NCBI GenBank assembly: GCA_019912425.1
Contig: JAIOIU010000102.1
Coordinates: 1 to 37,654, forward strand
DNA length: 37,654 nt
Origin: Candidatus Methylomirabilis tolerans
Lineage (GTDB): Bacteria; Methylomirabilota; Methylomirabilia; Methylomirabilales; Methylomirabilaceae
Direction: 5' to 3'
Shown: piece after piece, positions 20,524-28,046 of the stretch
Layout: every line of letters starts with the position of its first letter
Position numbering within the stretch: position 1 is the stretch's first letter
The notes under the pieces: model-generated
Told to the model about the DNA's origin: nothing
Database searches by the model: none
What the model saw: the letters and a program-made list of their open reading frames with translations, nothing else
Program-made: the position numbers and the translations under genes

Positions 20524-20601
20524 TCAATGTTCAACGTTCAAGCCTCCCAGTTCCTCGGGCCGTCTTCAACCGTGAACTTTGCACTTAGAACTTTGAACGT
20601 T
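20524..20601. repeat. Degenerate heptamer repeats between hslV and hslU
   Basis: Two short runs of 7-bp units. 20524-20544 reads TCAATGT, TCAACGT, TCAAGCC. 20574-20601 reads GAACTTT, GCACTTA, GAACTTT, GAACGTT. The second run is related to the first in inverted orientation (GTTCAA against TTGAAC). The middle holds no repeats. This fills most of the spacer between hslV and hslU and resembles the array at 18089-18158. Confidence 0.7.
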
Positions 20602-20602
20602 G

Positions 20603-21142
20603 TCATAGCTCTTCAATCGTGATCGTGTCGTTGGTGTACACGCAGAGTGAGGCGGCAATCTTCATCGCCTCCTCGGCGATCCGTCTCGCGTCGAGATCCG
20701 AGAAGCCTACGAGGGCTCGAGCCGCAGCGGCCGCATACGACCCTCCTGAACCGATGCCGATCACCCCGTCGTCGGGCTCGATGACATCCCCCGTCCCGGA
20801 GATGACCAGCGAATGCTCCTTATCGACCACTACCAACAGTGCCTCTAATCGGCGAAGCGCCCGGTCGGTGCGCCAATCTTTCGCCAGCTCAACCGCAGCG
20901 CGCGGCAGGTTGCCGCCGAACTCCTCCAGCTTCACCTCAAATTTGGTGAAAAGGGCGAACGCATCGGCGGCAGCGCCGGCAAAACCGGTAACCACCCGAT
21001 CATTCCACATCCGACGGACCTTGCGCGCGGTGTGCTTCATCACCGTGTCGCCAAAGGAGACCTGTCCGTCCCCGGCCACCACCACTCGCCCCTTGTGGCG
21101 CACCGCCAAGATCGTCGTGCTCCGAACTCTGTTTGATCCCAT
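20603..21142 (-). CDS. hslV: ATP-dependent protease peptidase subunit HslV
   Basis: 179 residues from the ATG at 21142; a GTG three codons earlier (21151) is also open. HslV (ClpQ) is the proteasome-beta-like peptidase partner of Hsl[21 protein letters not shown] carries the catalytic N-terminal threonine (first T) and the conserved GDGQVSFG turn. This start implies a propeptide of about eight residues (MGSNRVRS), longer than the single methionine of many HslVs, so processing would be needed. [25 protein letters not shown] and [15 protein letters not shown] are further family blocks. The start region overlaps a tandem heptamer array whose AGGG units supply the only ribosome-binding sequence. 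Confidence 0.97.
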   Translation of the reverse strand: MGSNRVRSTTILAVRHKGRVVVAGDGQVSFGDTVMKHTARKVRRMWNDRVVTGFAGAAADAFALFTKFEVKLEEFGGNLPRAAVELAKDWRTDRALRRLEALLVVVDKEHSLVISGTGDVIEPDDGVIGIGSGGSYAAAAARALVGFSDLDARRIAEEAMKIAASLCVYTNDTITIEEL

Positions 21143-21168
21143 ACCCTCCACCCTAAACCCTATACCCT
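21141..21168. repeat. Heptamer array overlapping the hslV start
   Basis: Four in-register 7-bp units on the plus strand: ATACCCT, CCACCCT, AAACCCT, ATACCCT. On the coding strand they read AGGGTAT, AGGGTTT, AGGGTGG, AGGGTAT and run into the ATG of hslV. Each unit contains AGGG, so the ribosome-binding site of hslV lies inside the repeat. Confidence 0.75.
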
Positions 21169-21173
21169 GGTTC

Positions 21174-22178
21174 TTAGGCCCGCGGATGTGCTTTATCGTA
21201 GACCTCCATCAGATGATCAAGGTTCAGATGGGTATACCGCTGAGTAGTCGAGAGACGTGAATGCCCCAACAGCTCCTGAATTGCGCGGAGATCGGCCCCG
21301 GCTTGAAGCAGATGCGTGGCATAGCTATGTCGCAGCCCGTGGGGTGTGATCTTCGGCCCCACCCCGCTCCGATTCAGGTGCTTCAATACAATTCGAGCAG
21401 CGCCCCGTGAGCTTAAGCGGCCGCCTTGGCGGTTGAGAAACAGTGCTACGGGTTCGGGGGTTCCCCGCTTCGACTCTGGGATCAACTCACTCCGCCGATC
21501 AAGATAACACCTCAAGGCGGTAGTCGCCTTCGACCCCACCGGAACAATCCGCTCCTTACTACCTTTACCTTTCACCCGAACAAGACCCTCTCGAATGTCC
21601 ATGTCCCGCACGCTCAAACCCGTTAACTCGCTTAATCGGATGCCTGAAGCATAAAATAGCTCAAGGATCGCCACATCGCGCGCGCTCGCAACATCTTCTT
21701 CGCCGGGCGGCACCAGAAGCCGATCAACCTCGTCCACGGTCAGATACGCGGGAAGCCGCTTCGGCAGTTTCGGGGTCGGCACAAGCTTCGCCGGATTCGC
21801 AGCAAGCACACCCTCCCGGCACAGGTATCGGAAGAACGATCGCAGGGTCGCCAACTTCCGCGCGATGCTGCTTCGAGCGATTCCCCTTCTATGCAGGTCC
21901 GCCACGAAGGCTCTGATCGCCAGGGTGTCGATCTCGGTCGGCTCAATAGTCCGATCCAGGACATCGCTTCGAAAGCCCCCTCCACCCATTCCCTTCCCCT
22001 CCGACGGGGGAGGGCTGGGGAAGGGGTTAGGGTTCGGCTGCGGCAACCCACCGGCCCTGAGAAACGTCCGAAACTGCTGCAAGTCGATCGTATAGTTCTT
22101 GAGCGTATGCGGAGAAGCCGCTCGCTCCGCCTGAAGATATAATAGATACGCCTCAATCTGTTCCAGCATCTGCTTCAC
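21174..22178 (-). CDS. xerC: Tyrosine recombinase XerC
   Basis: 334 residues, about 30 longer than a typical XerC. XerC/XerD resolve chromosome dimers at dif. Catalytic residues: R181 in [15 protein letters not shown], a lysine in [14 protein letters not shown] (203-210), H280 and R283 in [21 protein letters not shown]306 in [14 protein letters not shown] and the nucleophile Y315. The N-terminal SAM-like domain begins [20 protein letters not shown]. Residues about 45-70 ([19 protein letters not shown] then MGGGG) do not belong to the family and coincide with a palindromic repeat. The coordinate given starts at GTG; an ATG three codons later (22169) is equally plausible. It heads the hslVU-arg gene string. 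The order xerC-hslV-hslU is common, which favours XerC over XerD. Confidence 0.94.
   Translation of the reverse strand: MKQMLEQIEAYLLYLQAERAASPHTLKNYTIDLQQFRTFLRAGGLPQPNPNPFPSPPPSEGKGMGGGGFRSDVLDRTIEPTEIDTLAIRAFVADLHRRGIARSSIARKLATLRSFFRYLCREGVLAANPAKLVPTPKLPKRLPAYLTVDEVDRLLVPPGEEDVASARDVAILELFYASGIRLSELTGLSVRDMDIREGLVRVKGKGSKERIVPVGSKATTALRCYLDRRSELIPESKRGTPEPVALFLNRQGGRLSSRGAARIVLKHLNRSGVGPKITPHGLRHSYATHLLQAGADLRAIQELLGHSRLSTTQRYTHLNLDHLMEVYDKAHPRA
21976..22032. repeat. Palindromic C/G-rich repeat inside xerC
   Basis: The plus strand reads CCCCCTCCACCC, ATTCCCTTCCCCTCC, a GAC centre, then GGGGGAGGGCTGGGGAAGGGG. CCCTTCCCC (21991-21999) pairs with GGGGAAGGG (22017-22025) around a second, slipped inner pairing. 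It has the look of the CCCTCACCC/GGGGAGAGGG class of dispersed genomic hairpins. Translated in the xerC frame it gives a Pro/Gly/Ser-rich insert of about 25 residues. Confidence 0.7.
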
Positions 22179-22454
22179 CCGCTTCTGCGTCTGCCCGGTA
22201 CGATACGAGGAATGCGCGGAAAGATCAAGGCAAAATCGGCCGTTACGGGACTGAAACCTGCGAGATGTTAGCAGACCAACTCAAAAAACGCCAGCGACCT
22301 TCGTGTAGCCGGATCCCTTTGATCTTCCTGCTATGGTGCGCCTTGGTTCAGAAGGTTCACCCGTTCGATACCATAGGGGGGCAGTGTGATACACTCGATA
22401 TACTGCAATGCCAACATCATGTAAAATCAAGACGATTAGGGGACGGTTCATACA

Positions 22455-23408
22455 ATGACAGGGACGGTTGAAAAGCGGGTACGAATCGGCACCTCTGGCT
22501 GGTCGTATCCACGGGGAGAGGGGCGTTGGAACGGGATCTTCTATCCCGCAAAGCCCAAGAACGAGCTCGAGCTGTACAGCCAGGTCTTTAATGCCGTAGA
22601 GGTCAACTCCACCTTCTACCGGCTGCTCGATCCACAAACCGCGAGGACGTGGGTCATGATGACGCCGAAGGATTTTGCATTTGCCGTCAAGCTCTGGCAG
22701 AAGTTCACGCATCCAGGGATGTTCCAGAAGGCAACAGGCGCCGAGCCTGAGATCACGCAACAGGATTACGACGATTTCAAACGAGGCATCAACCCGATTG
22801 CCGAGGAATGCAAGCTCGCCTGCCTGCTGATCCAGTTCTCCGAATGGTTTGCGTGCACGCCTCAACACCAGGGCATCCTTTCGATGCTCCTACGGCAGTT
22901 TCAGGACTATCCCGTGGCGGTCGAACTGCGCCATGCCTCCTGGGGCGAGAAGGCAAGCGAGACCAAGGCATTGCTCGACTCCTGCGGCGCCGGCTTGGCC
23001 TACATCGACATGCCGGAACTTCCGGGTACGATCAGGCAGGAACTGGAGCCGCAGAGGCTGCTGTACCTGCGCTTCCACGGCAGGAACCGCGAAAAGTGGA
23101 GACAGCATGAGGCAGCCGAGGAGCGGTACGATTACCTGTACTCAGAAGAGGAGTTGAAGCCGTTCGCGGAGAAGGTTCGGGGGATTACAGCGGCTGGAGA
23201 GAGCAAGATATTGATCTTCTTCAACAACCACGTGCGCGGCCAAGCCCCCGCGAACGCCTTGATGATGGCGCGTCAAATCGGGCTACCGCCCACAGCGACC
23301 GTGCGGGCGGAGTTCGTCAGGGCGTTTCCTGCGACCAAGGATGCCATCAAGGAGATTCGCATCCCAGAAGAAAAGGAACCAGGCCAGGGTGTGCTGTTTT
23401 CTGCCTGA
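22455..23408 (+). CDS. DUF72 (YecE-like) family protein
   Basis: 317 residues. The start VRIGTSGWSYPRGEGRWNGI is the DUF72 signature (GTSGWxY...W.G.FYP), and FNAVEVNSTFYRLLDPQTAR near residue 48 is the second (E-N-x-T-FY). MTPKDFAFAVKLWQKFTHP, then LIQFSEWFACTPQH and VAVELRHASWGEKA near 155 follow the TIM-barrel pattern. YLRFHGRNREKW near 197 and IFFNNHVRGQAPANALMM near 255 complete it. Members form a TIM barrel related to sugar-phosphate isomerases or endonuclease IV folds; no reaction is established. The last residues converge, 4 bp apart, on the ABM-like gene on the opposite strand. Confidence 0.93.
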   Translation: MTGTVEKRVRIGTSGWSYPRGEGRWNGIFYPAKPKNELELYSQVFNAVEVNSTFYRLLDPQTARTWVMMTPKDFAFAVKLWQKFTHPGMFQKATGAEPEITQQDYDDFKRGINPIAEECKLACLLIQFSEWFACTPQHQGILSMLLRQFQDYPVAVELRHASWGEKASETKALLDSCGAGLAYIDMPELPGTIRQELEPQRLLYLRFHGRNREKWRQHEAAEERYDYLYSEEELKPFAEKVRGITAAGESKILIFFNNHVRGQAPANALMMARQIGLPPTATVRAEFVRAFPATKDAIKEIRIPEEKEPGQGVLFSA

Positions 23409-23412
23409 ACGC

Positions 23413-23730
23413 CTACTGGGGCAGATTTGGAATCTTATGGATGGTCGAGTTGGACACCGCAAAGGTATGTACCTGCGGCTCGCCGTCGATCACCCCTTCG
23501 AGCGCCTGCAGCACTCGCGGATAGGTCTCGCGATGATACGCATCCGCGCTATCAGCCCTATCCCACAGGCTGATGGCTATCGCCTCGCTGCGCTCCCCTG
23601 AGACGATAGAAATCTCATCGTAAAATCCTTCTTGTTCCCTGAGAATGGGGATAATTTCACTCTGCAGCGTCCGGGAATACGCCACCGAGCTGCCCGGACG
23701 AAGCTTGACGCACACCTTTCTTGCAAACAT
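23413..23730 (-). CDS. ABM-fold (dimeric alpha/beta barrel) small protein
   Basis: 105 residues from the ATG at 23730, chosen because GGAGG lies 6 nt upstream; a GTG at 23742 overlaps that site. The pattern, VCVKLRPGSSVAYSRTLQSE followed by IIPILREQEGFYDEISIVS and AIAISLWDRADSADAYHR, then a second helix and PQVHTFAVS, is that of the antibiotic-biosynthesis-monooxygenase-like ferredoxin fold (strand, helix with a conserved Q/E, GF-x, strand with W, helix). Members range from monooxygenases to stress-linked proteins of no known activity, so no substrate is assigned. It lies alone on the minus strand, convergent with the DUF72 gene. Confidence 0.7.
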   Translation of the reverse strand: MFARKVCVKLRPGSSVAYSRTLQSEIIPILREQEGFYDEISIVSGERSEAIAISLWDRADSADAYHRETYPRVLQALEGVIDGEPQVHTFAVSNSTIHKIPNLPQ

Positions 23731-23860
23731 GCACTCCTCCACATGACAAACGGTTTATCGATGGGGTTCCAGGTGATCCGAACGATGAGGACGACCGCGG
23801 AGCTCCCGGTGGCAGGACTTCAATCACTGGATTTTATTCAAGGCGATAATGTGTGTCAAC

Positions 23861-23891
23861 AAAAATCCCCCAACCTGATCGGTTGGGGGAT
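23861..23891 (-). terminator. Rho-independent terminator (minus strand)
   Basis: On the minus strand ATCCCCCAACC, loop GATCA, GGTTGGGGGAT is followed by TTTTG. The 11-bp arms pair perfectly, and the T-run follows only in the minus direction. It would end the transcript of the small exported proteins at 24581-24070, leaving a 3' untranslated stretch of about 180 nt (23892-24069) with no supportable gene. Confidence 0.75.
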
Positions 23892-24069
23892 ATGAAAATG
23901 TTATTCTCTCCCTTTTTCAAAGCGACTTGATGTTGTGCTCCGCCCTCCTTGCAGTCGCATGCCTTCCCTCTCTCTCGCTCCCAATGGGCCCAACCCCTGC
24001 TTGGCCACAGAACGTTTGTGGCCAAGTGTGCCTCCATGGTGAAGCTGGTGCCGGAAGCCCTTGGGCGGA

Positions 24070-24351
24070 TCAGGGGCAGTCTTGCGCGGATCGAAGCTTC
24101 GCCTTAATATGATCGCCGACTTTGTAATCCTGAAGTGTTTCCTTCGACGCCTGGAACTCGTGAGTCGTCCCATCGGCCCCGCGCACGGTCAATTTACCTT
24201 TTTCCGTGTCAACCGTGACTACCTGGCCTTCCACTTTCTCCTTCGCACTCGACTTATTACAGCCAGCCGGTTGACCCTCCCCCAGGGCGGTCCCACTCCA
24301 CAACATGACTCCACAAGCTGATCCCACCAAGAGACGCGTCCAGATTTTCAT
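24070..24351 (-). CDS. Small exported protein, unknown
   Basis: 93 residues with a clear signal peptide (TRLLVGSACGVMLWSGTALG). The mature part is short and polar. KVEGQVVTVDTEKGKLTVRG then TTHEFQASKETLQDYKVGD looks like a small beta-barrel (OB-like or KOW-like), ending IKAKLRSAQDCP. Two cysteines (GCNK near the start of the mature part and DCP at the end) could form a disulfide. The repeated idea of a sequence that sets the charge of a small barrel is seen in many periplasmic hypothetical proteins; I assign no function. GAGGT lies upstream of the ATG. It follows the glycine-zipper gene by 23 bp on the same strand. Confidence 0.75.
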   Translation of the reverse strand: MKIWTRLLVGSACGVMLWSGTALGEGQPAGCNKSSAKEKVEGQVVTVDTEKGKLTVRGADGTTHEFQASKETLQDYKVGDHIKAKLRSAQDCP

Positions 24352-24374
24352 AATGGAAACCTCGACCCTCTGTT

Positions 24375-24581
24375 CTACTTCGTTATGTCGTAGATGGCGC
24401 CTGCAGCCACGCCAACCCCCGTGCCGATGAGCGCGCCCTTGCCGGCCCCGTACCCCGTACCCGCACCGATGGCGGCCCCTGTTCCCGCGCCAATTGCGCC
24501 GCCCTTAACTGTGCTGCAAGCCACGGTCGTCAGAGCGAATACCAGTAACCCAATGGCGGCAATCATCTTCCGCATCTTCAT
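24375..24581 (-). CDS. Glycine-zipper small envelope protein
   Basis: 68 residues from the ATG at 24581 (AAGGA lies 9 nt upstream); an ATG at 24590 is an alternative. The signal segment MIAAIGLLVFALTTVACS gives a weak lipobox (TVAC). The mature protein is a run of small residues, GGAIGAGTGAAIGAGTGYGA then GKGALIGTGVGVAAGAIYD, a glycine-zipper pattern that packs transmembrane helices tightly. Such proteins (Gly-zipper 2TM, YMGG-like) are outer-membrane or periplasmic lipoproteins of unclear role. It is cotranscribed with the small exported protein at 24070-24351, and both end at the terminator at 23861. Confidence 0.8.
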   Translation of the reverse strand: MKMRKMIAAIGLLVFALTTVACSTVKGGAIGAGTGAAIGAGTGYGAGKGALIGTGVGVAAGAIYDITK

Positions 24582-24866
24582 GGTCCGCATCCTTTTGAAT
24601 GATAAGCGGTTACCTTTAGGGCAGGGCCCCAATACCCAGGCCCAACCCGTCCTTTCGCACCACACTGTTGTTAGCCTAGGCTTCCTCGCGTACATCTGTC
24701 AATAAGAAAGTGCCGGAGAGACGAGAGCGCAAGCGTGGGAACCGGAAAAGCAGTAAACCAGTCTCCATGTGGCACGATCGCTCGCGCAGGATCACGACGA
24801 AGGATTAGCTAAAAACGAGAGGTCGGCGTTCACGTTGGCGCCCGCGCCGCGGGCCGTCTAGTGCTT

Positions 24867-24953
24867 TCAGCCCGACCCTCGTCTGCGGACGAACAGAAAG
24901 GCGATAACCACAATCAGTATAAGTCCAACAATCTTCCCCGCCAGCTCTTCCAT
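24867..24953 (-). CDS. 28-residue single-pass membrane peptide
   Basis: A short gene of 28 codons starts at the ATG at 24953-24951, and a perfect GGAGGT lies 5 nt upstream. It sits 9 bp after the aconitase stop (24963) on the same strand, so the two are likely cotranscribed. The product begins MEELAGKIVG and continues LILIVVIAFLFVRRRGSG: a negatively charged N-terminus, one 14-15 residue hydrophobic helix and a basic RRR tail, which predicts an N-out/C-in single-span peptide. It stops at TGA (24869-24867). I recognise no named family. Such microproteins behind a gene often modulate a membrane complex; here no partner can be named. Confidence 0.6.
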   Translation of the reverse strand: MEELAGKIVGLILIVVIAFLFVRRRGSG

Positions 24954-24962
24954 GTTTACCTC

Positions 24963-26891
24963 CTAAGCCGTACTCCTAATCGTATAGTTCAGCATCCCAC
25001 CGGCCAGGACGATATCTACCTCTCGAGCGGTAAGATCATGCCTGGCCACAAACTCCGTGCCCTTCGTGACATTGTTCACAACAACCTGCTGTCCCCCTCG
25101 GATCTGCTCGGCCACTCGCTCGATCCGGAGCTGATCCCCCTGGCCGATGCTGTTATAATCCTGCCCATTCGCAAAGATTAGCGGTAGGATCCCGAAGTTG
25201 ATCAGGTTGGCACGGTGGATGCGGGCGAACGATGTGACGATGGCCCCCTTCAGACCCAGGTACATCGGCGCCAGCGCCGCATGCTCTCTGCTCGAACCCT
25301 GGCCATAGTTGCTGCCCCCGACTACGAAGCCGCCCCCTTTCTCCTTTGCGCGCCTGGCGAACTCCGGATCGACCCGGCTGAAGGCGTACTCCGAGATGGC
25401 CGGGATATTGCTACGGAGCGGCAGGATCTTGGAGCCCGCCGGGAGGATATGGTCGGTGGTGATGTTGTCGCCCATCTTCAAGAGGACCTCGCCCTCGATG
25501 GTGGAGGGGAGCTCGCCCCGGATCGGAACCGGCTTGATGTTGGGGCCGCGCGTCACCTCGACCTGTTCCGGATGTGGCGACGGCGGGACAATCAGGTTAT
25601 CGTCAAGGACGAACCGCTCCGGCGGGAGCACCGACACCGGCTGGCTGACGCGCCTCGGATGGACGATTTCGCCGGCCAGAGCGGAGGCCGCGCAGACCTC
25701 CGGGCTTGCCAGGTAAACCTTGTCGTTGGGCGCGCCGCTCCGTCCCTCGAAGTTGCGATTGAAGCTTCGGAGCGAGGCGGTGCCGCTGGCCGGGGCCTGA
25801 CCCATGCCGATACACGGGCCGCAGGCCGCTTCCAGGATCCGCCCCCCGGACGCGATCAGGTCGGTAAGCGCTCCGTTGGAGGCAATCATGGTGTAGACCT
25901 GCTTCGAGCCCGGCGTGACCGTAAAGCTGATGTCCGGGTGGACCGTCTTGCCCTTGAGCATCATTGCCACCGTCATCAGATCCCGGAAGGACGAGTTGGT
26001 GCAGCTTCCGACGCAGACCTGCGAGATCTTAGTCCCCTCGACCTCAGAGACCGGGCAGACGTTGTCCGGACTCGATGGCCGGGCCACCATTGGCTCAAGT
26101 TGATCCAGGTCGATCTCCAGCAGTTCGTCGTAGGTGGCATCGGGATCGGGCGCCAGAGCAACCCAACTACCCTCCCGTCCCTGCGCCGCGAGATAGCGGC
26201 GGGTCTGGTCGTCACTGGGGAAGATGGAGGTCGTCGCGCCAAGCTCAGCGCCCATGTTCGTGATCGTGGCCCGCTCCGGCACGGTGAGGCATGTCACCCC
26301 GTCGCCGCCATACTCCAGGATCTTTCCCACACCGCCTTTTACGGTAAGCCGCCGTAAGACCTCCAGAATGATGTCCTTGGCCGCCCCCCATGGGCCTAGC
26401 CGGCCGTTGAGTCGGACCAGCAGAACCTTTGGCATTGGGAGGTAGAATGGCCCGCCCCCCATGGCTACGGCGACATCCAGGCCGCCCGCCCCGATGGCGA
26501 TCATCCCGACGCCGCCGCAGGTAGGCGTATGGCTGTCGGAGCCGAGCAGGATCTGGCCCGGTGCGCTGAACCGTTCCAGGTGGACCTGATGGCAGATGCC
26601 ATTCCCGGGACGCGAAAAGTAGATGCCGTACTTGGCCGCGATGCTCTGCAGGAACCGATGATCGTCGGCGTTCTCGAAACCGGTCTGCAGCATGTTGTGG
26701 TCCACGTAGCTGACGGACAGCTTTGTTCTGACACGCGGGATACCCATCGCCTCGAACTGCAAATAGGCCATCGTCCCGGTCGCGTCCTGGGTCAGCGTCT
26801 GGTCAATCCGGATCGCCACCTCTTTGCCGGGGATCAGCCCCCCAGCGACTCGGTGAGCCTCAAAAATCTTCTGCACCAGATTCATGCCCAT
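24963..26891 (-). CDS. acn: Aconitate hydratase (Aquifex-type)
   Basis: 642 residues, the length of the shorter aconitase family (Aquifex-type, TIGR01342), not the 890-residue AcnA. It isomerises citrate and isocitrate through cis-aconitate in the TCA cycle. 4Fe-4S ligands are C297 (VCVGSCTNSSFRDL), C357 and C360 (EAACGPCIGMGQAPASG). HLERFSAPGQILLGSDSHTP near residue 104 and FVVGGSNYGQGSSREHAALA near 525 are the other aconitase signatures; the latter belongs to the swivelling C-terminal domain. The first codon is ATG with GGGTGA 5 nt upstream; an ATG two codons later is also open. The 28-residue membrane peptide starts 9 bp after its stop. Confidence 0.97.
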   Translation of the reverse strand: MGMNLVQKIFEAHRVAGGLIPGKEVAIRIDQTLTQDATGTMAYLQFEAMGIPRVRTKLSVSYVDHNMLQTGFENADDHRFLQSIAAKYGIYFSRPGNGICHQVHLERFSAPGQILLGSDSHTPTCGGVGMIAIGAGGLDVAVAMGGGPFYLPMPKVLLVRLNGRLGPWGAAKDIILEVLRRLTVKGGVGKILEYGGDGVTCLTVPERATITNMGAELGATTSIFPSDDQTRRYLAAQGREGSWVALAPDPDATYDELLEIDLDQLEPMVARPSSPDNVCPVSEVEGTKISQVCVGSCTNSSFRDLMTVAMMLKGKTVHPDISFTVTPGSKQVYTMIASNGALTDLIASGGRILEAACGPCIGMGQAPASGTASLRSFNRNFEGRSGAPNDKVYLASPEVCAASALAGEIVHPRRVSQPVSVLPPERFVLDDNLIVPPSPHPEQVEVTRGPNIKPVPIRGELPSTIEGEVLLKMGDNITTDHILPAGSKILPLRSNIPAISEYAFSRVDPEFARRAKEKGGGFVVGGSNYGQGSSREHAALAPMYLGLKGAIVTSFARIHRANLINFGILPLIFANGQDYNSIGQGDQLRIERVAEQIRGGQQVVVNNVTKGTEFVARHDLTAREVDIVLAGGMLNYTIRSTA

Positions 26892-27382
26892 CGCTTCACC
26901 CTATCGGTCAGTGGCATAGTCATGTTCGAGACATATGATCTTGTAGCAGCCGGTACAACCAACCGTGCACACATGTTATATTCATCGTAATTGCAACCGC
27001 CCACAGCGTCAACGAAAAAGGGGCAGCATCTTGTGCGATGGGCTATTTCGAGCGTATCGCGTTGTCCCGTCCCCTCACCGGATAGTTCCGGCGCGAGCAG
27101 GCCCTCGAGGTGGTGCACCAGTTGGGCTTTCGTTTAACGCAAACCGGGTAGTGCAAGAAGAAATGTCAGTGCGCTCACTACCCATACTCTCCCTTGCCGA
27201 CCCGAGTATGCCTCAGGAAATCAATGAGTTGCCGCTTGAACCGTGAAACCTCTCGAAGCTGGCATGGCGATTGCTTCTTTCTCAGGCAGACGTATCTTGC
27301 GCGAAACGATCGAGACCAGATCACCAAAAGTCGTCATGGTGCTGTAGGGTCTATGCTCTGTCACTCAAAGGAGGCGGGTCAG
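26892..27382. other. Intergenic region between divergent genes
   Basis: 490 bp separating the divergent aconitase and Pro/Tyr-rich exported-protein genes. Frames on both strands are short and show no family pattern. It must hold the promoters for both neighbours, but I see no convincing -35/-10 pair with correct spacing and no obvious operator. Confidence 0.4.
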
Positions 27383-27727
27383 ATGAACAGGTTCACGAAG
27401 CGATTCGTTCCAGGGCTGATCGCCGTACTGCTCTTGAGCAGCCTGCTCCTCATTCCAGCCGAGCCCGTGCCGGCAAAGACAAAGTTCTTCTTCGGGCTGA
27501 ACGTCGGAGTTCCAATTGCGCCGTACCCGATGTATGCGTATCCCCCTCCGGCGCCCGTCTACTACCCACAGGTCTACCCACATCCTGCTCCGGCGCGCGT
27601 CCATCACCGGCCGGTCTACCGGGCCCATCCGCCATGCGCACAGGTCTGGACTCCTGGGTACTATGACTTCTATGGAAACTGGGTCTTCGGCTACTACCAG
27701 TCCGTCTGTCCCCCTTACGGCTACTAG
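27383..27727 (+). CDS. Pro/Tyr-rich exported protein
   Basis: 114 residues from the ATG at 27383, behind AAAGGAGG at an 8-10 nt distance; the frame is open far upstream but that part has no ribosome site or signal peptide. The signal FVPGLIAVLLLSSLLLIPAE precedes the mature part, which is rich in Pro, Tyr and His (YPPPAPVYYPQVYPHPAPAR) and ends in VWTPGYYDFYGNWVFGYYQS. The W-x-PG-YYD...W.G.Y ending resembles the YXWGXW-type repeat found in small envelope proteins of proteobacteria and NC10-like genomes. No activity can be read from it. The 320 bp after it hold the first DUF5615 remnant and the antitoxin promoter. Confidence 0.75.
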   Translation: MNRFTKRFVPGLIAVLLLSSLLLIPAEPVPAKTKFFFGLNVGVPIAPYPMYAYPPPAPVYYPQVYPHPAPARVHHRPVYRAHPPCAQVWTPGYYDFYGNWVFGYYQSVCPPYGY

Positions 27728-27796
27728 CCGAACGGGGTAGGCTCGTTAAATCCGGACCGCCAAACTACCTGAGCGGCGTGCTGCCGCTGGCCATCC

Positions 27797-27941
27797 GGCA
27801 GTCTGTGCTCGCTTCCGATCCCGAGACCACCCGTAGTGCCCCTTCGGTTCTACGCCGACGTTCACATTCCGCGTGCCATCATGCTTGGTCCCAGACTCCG
27901 CAGCGTGGACGTACTCACGCTCAAGATGATCACGTCTCCGC
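27797..27941. repeat. Direct repeat, copy 1 (DUF5615 region)
   Basis: About 145 bp closely similar to 29341-29488, in the same orientation and 1.54 kb apart: GGCAGTCTGTGCTCGC against GGCAGTCTCTGCTCGC, then ACCACCCGTAGTGCC against GCCACCCGTAGTGCC, and GATGATCA near the end. Both copies contain the start of a DUF5615-type gene with some 40 bp of shared upstream sequence. Confidence 0.8.
27836..27941 (+). pseudogene. DUF5615 PIN-like toxin fragment, copy 1
   Basis: From the GTG at 27836, VPLRFYADVHIPRAIMLG and RLRSVDVLT match the N-terminus of DUF5615 (Mut7-C/PIN-like) proteins, in which the FYADVHIP aspartate is a predicted metal ligand. After VDVLT the frame is lost: alignment with copy 2 shows two single-base losses (ACCGCGCAAGATGATC against ACGCTCAAGATGATC), and homology stops near 27941. 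About 35 of an expected 110-120 codons remain. DUF5615 proteins are usually toxin-like partners of DUF433 antitoxins; none is visible here. Confidence 0.65.
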
Positions 27942-27955
27942 ATAGATTTGTAGCC

Positions 27956-27985
27956 TTGACAGAGTGTAGCCTAGAGGCTACACTC
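27956..27985 (+). promoter_or_regulatory. Promoter with palindromic operator for the antitoxin gene
   Basis: A consensus -35 TTGACA (27956-27961), a 17-bp spacer and a -10 TACACT (27979-27984) are overlapped by a perfect inverted repeat: GAGTGTAGCC (27962-27971), TAGA, GGCTACACTC (27976-27985). The right arm covers the -10. A dimeric HTH protein bound there would block RNA polymerase. The HTH antitoxin starting at 28047, 62 bp downstream, is the natural candidate for autoregulation. Confidence 0.75.
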
Positions 27986-28046
27986 TTCGCAAGAACGATC
28001 TGTTCGCCAGGTAGCTTGACTCGTACGCAACCTCTAGGAGCAGACG

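Noticed and set aside
22340-22400. GTTCGATACC stretch resembling a tRNA T-loop
   Set aside because: No acceptor, anticodon or D-arm pairing can be built around it.
27194-27382. Upstream in-frame extension of the Pro/Tyr-rich protein
   Set aside because: The extension has no ribosome site, and the signal peptide with a strong AAAGGAGG starts at 27383.
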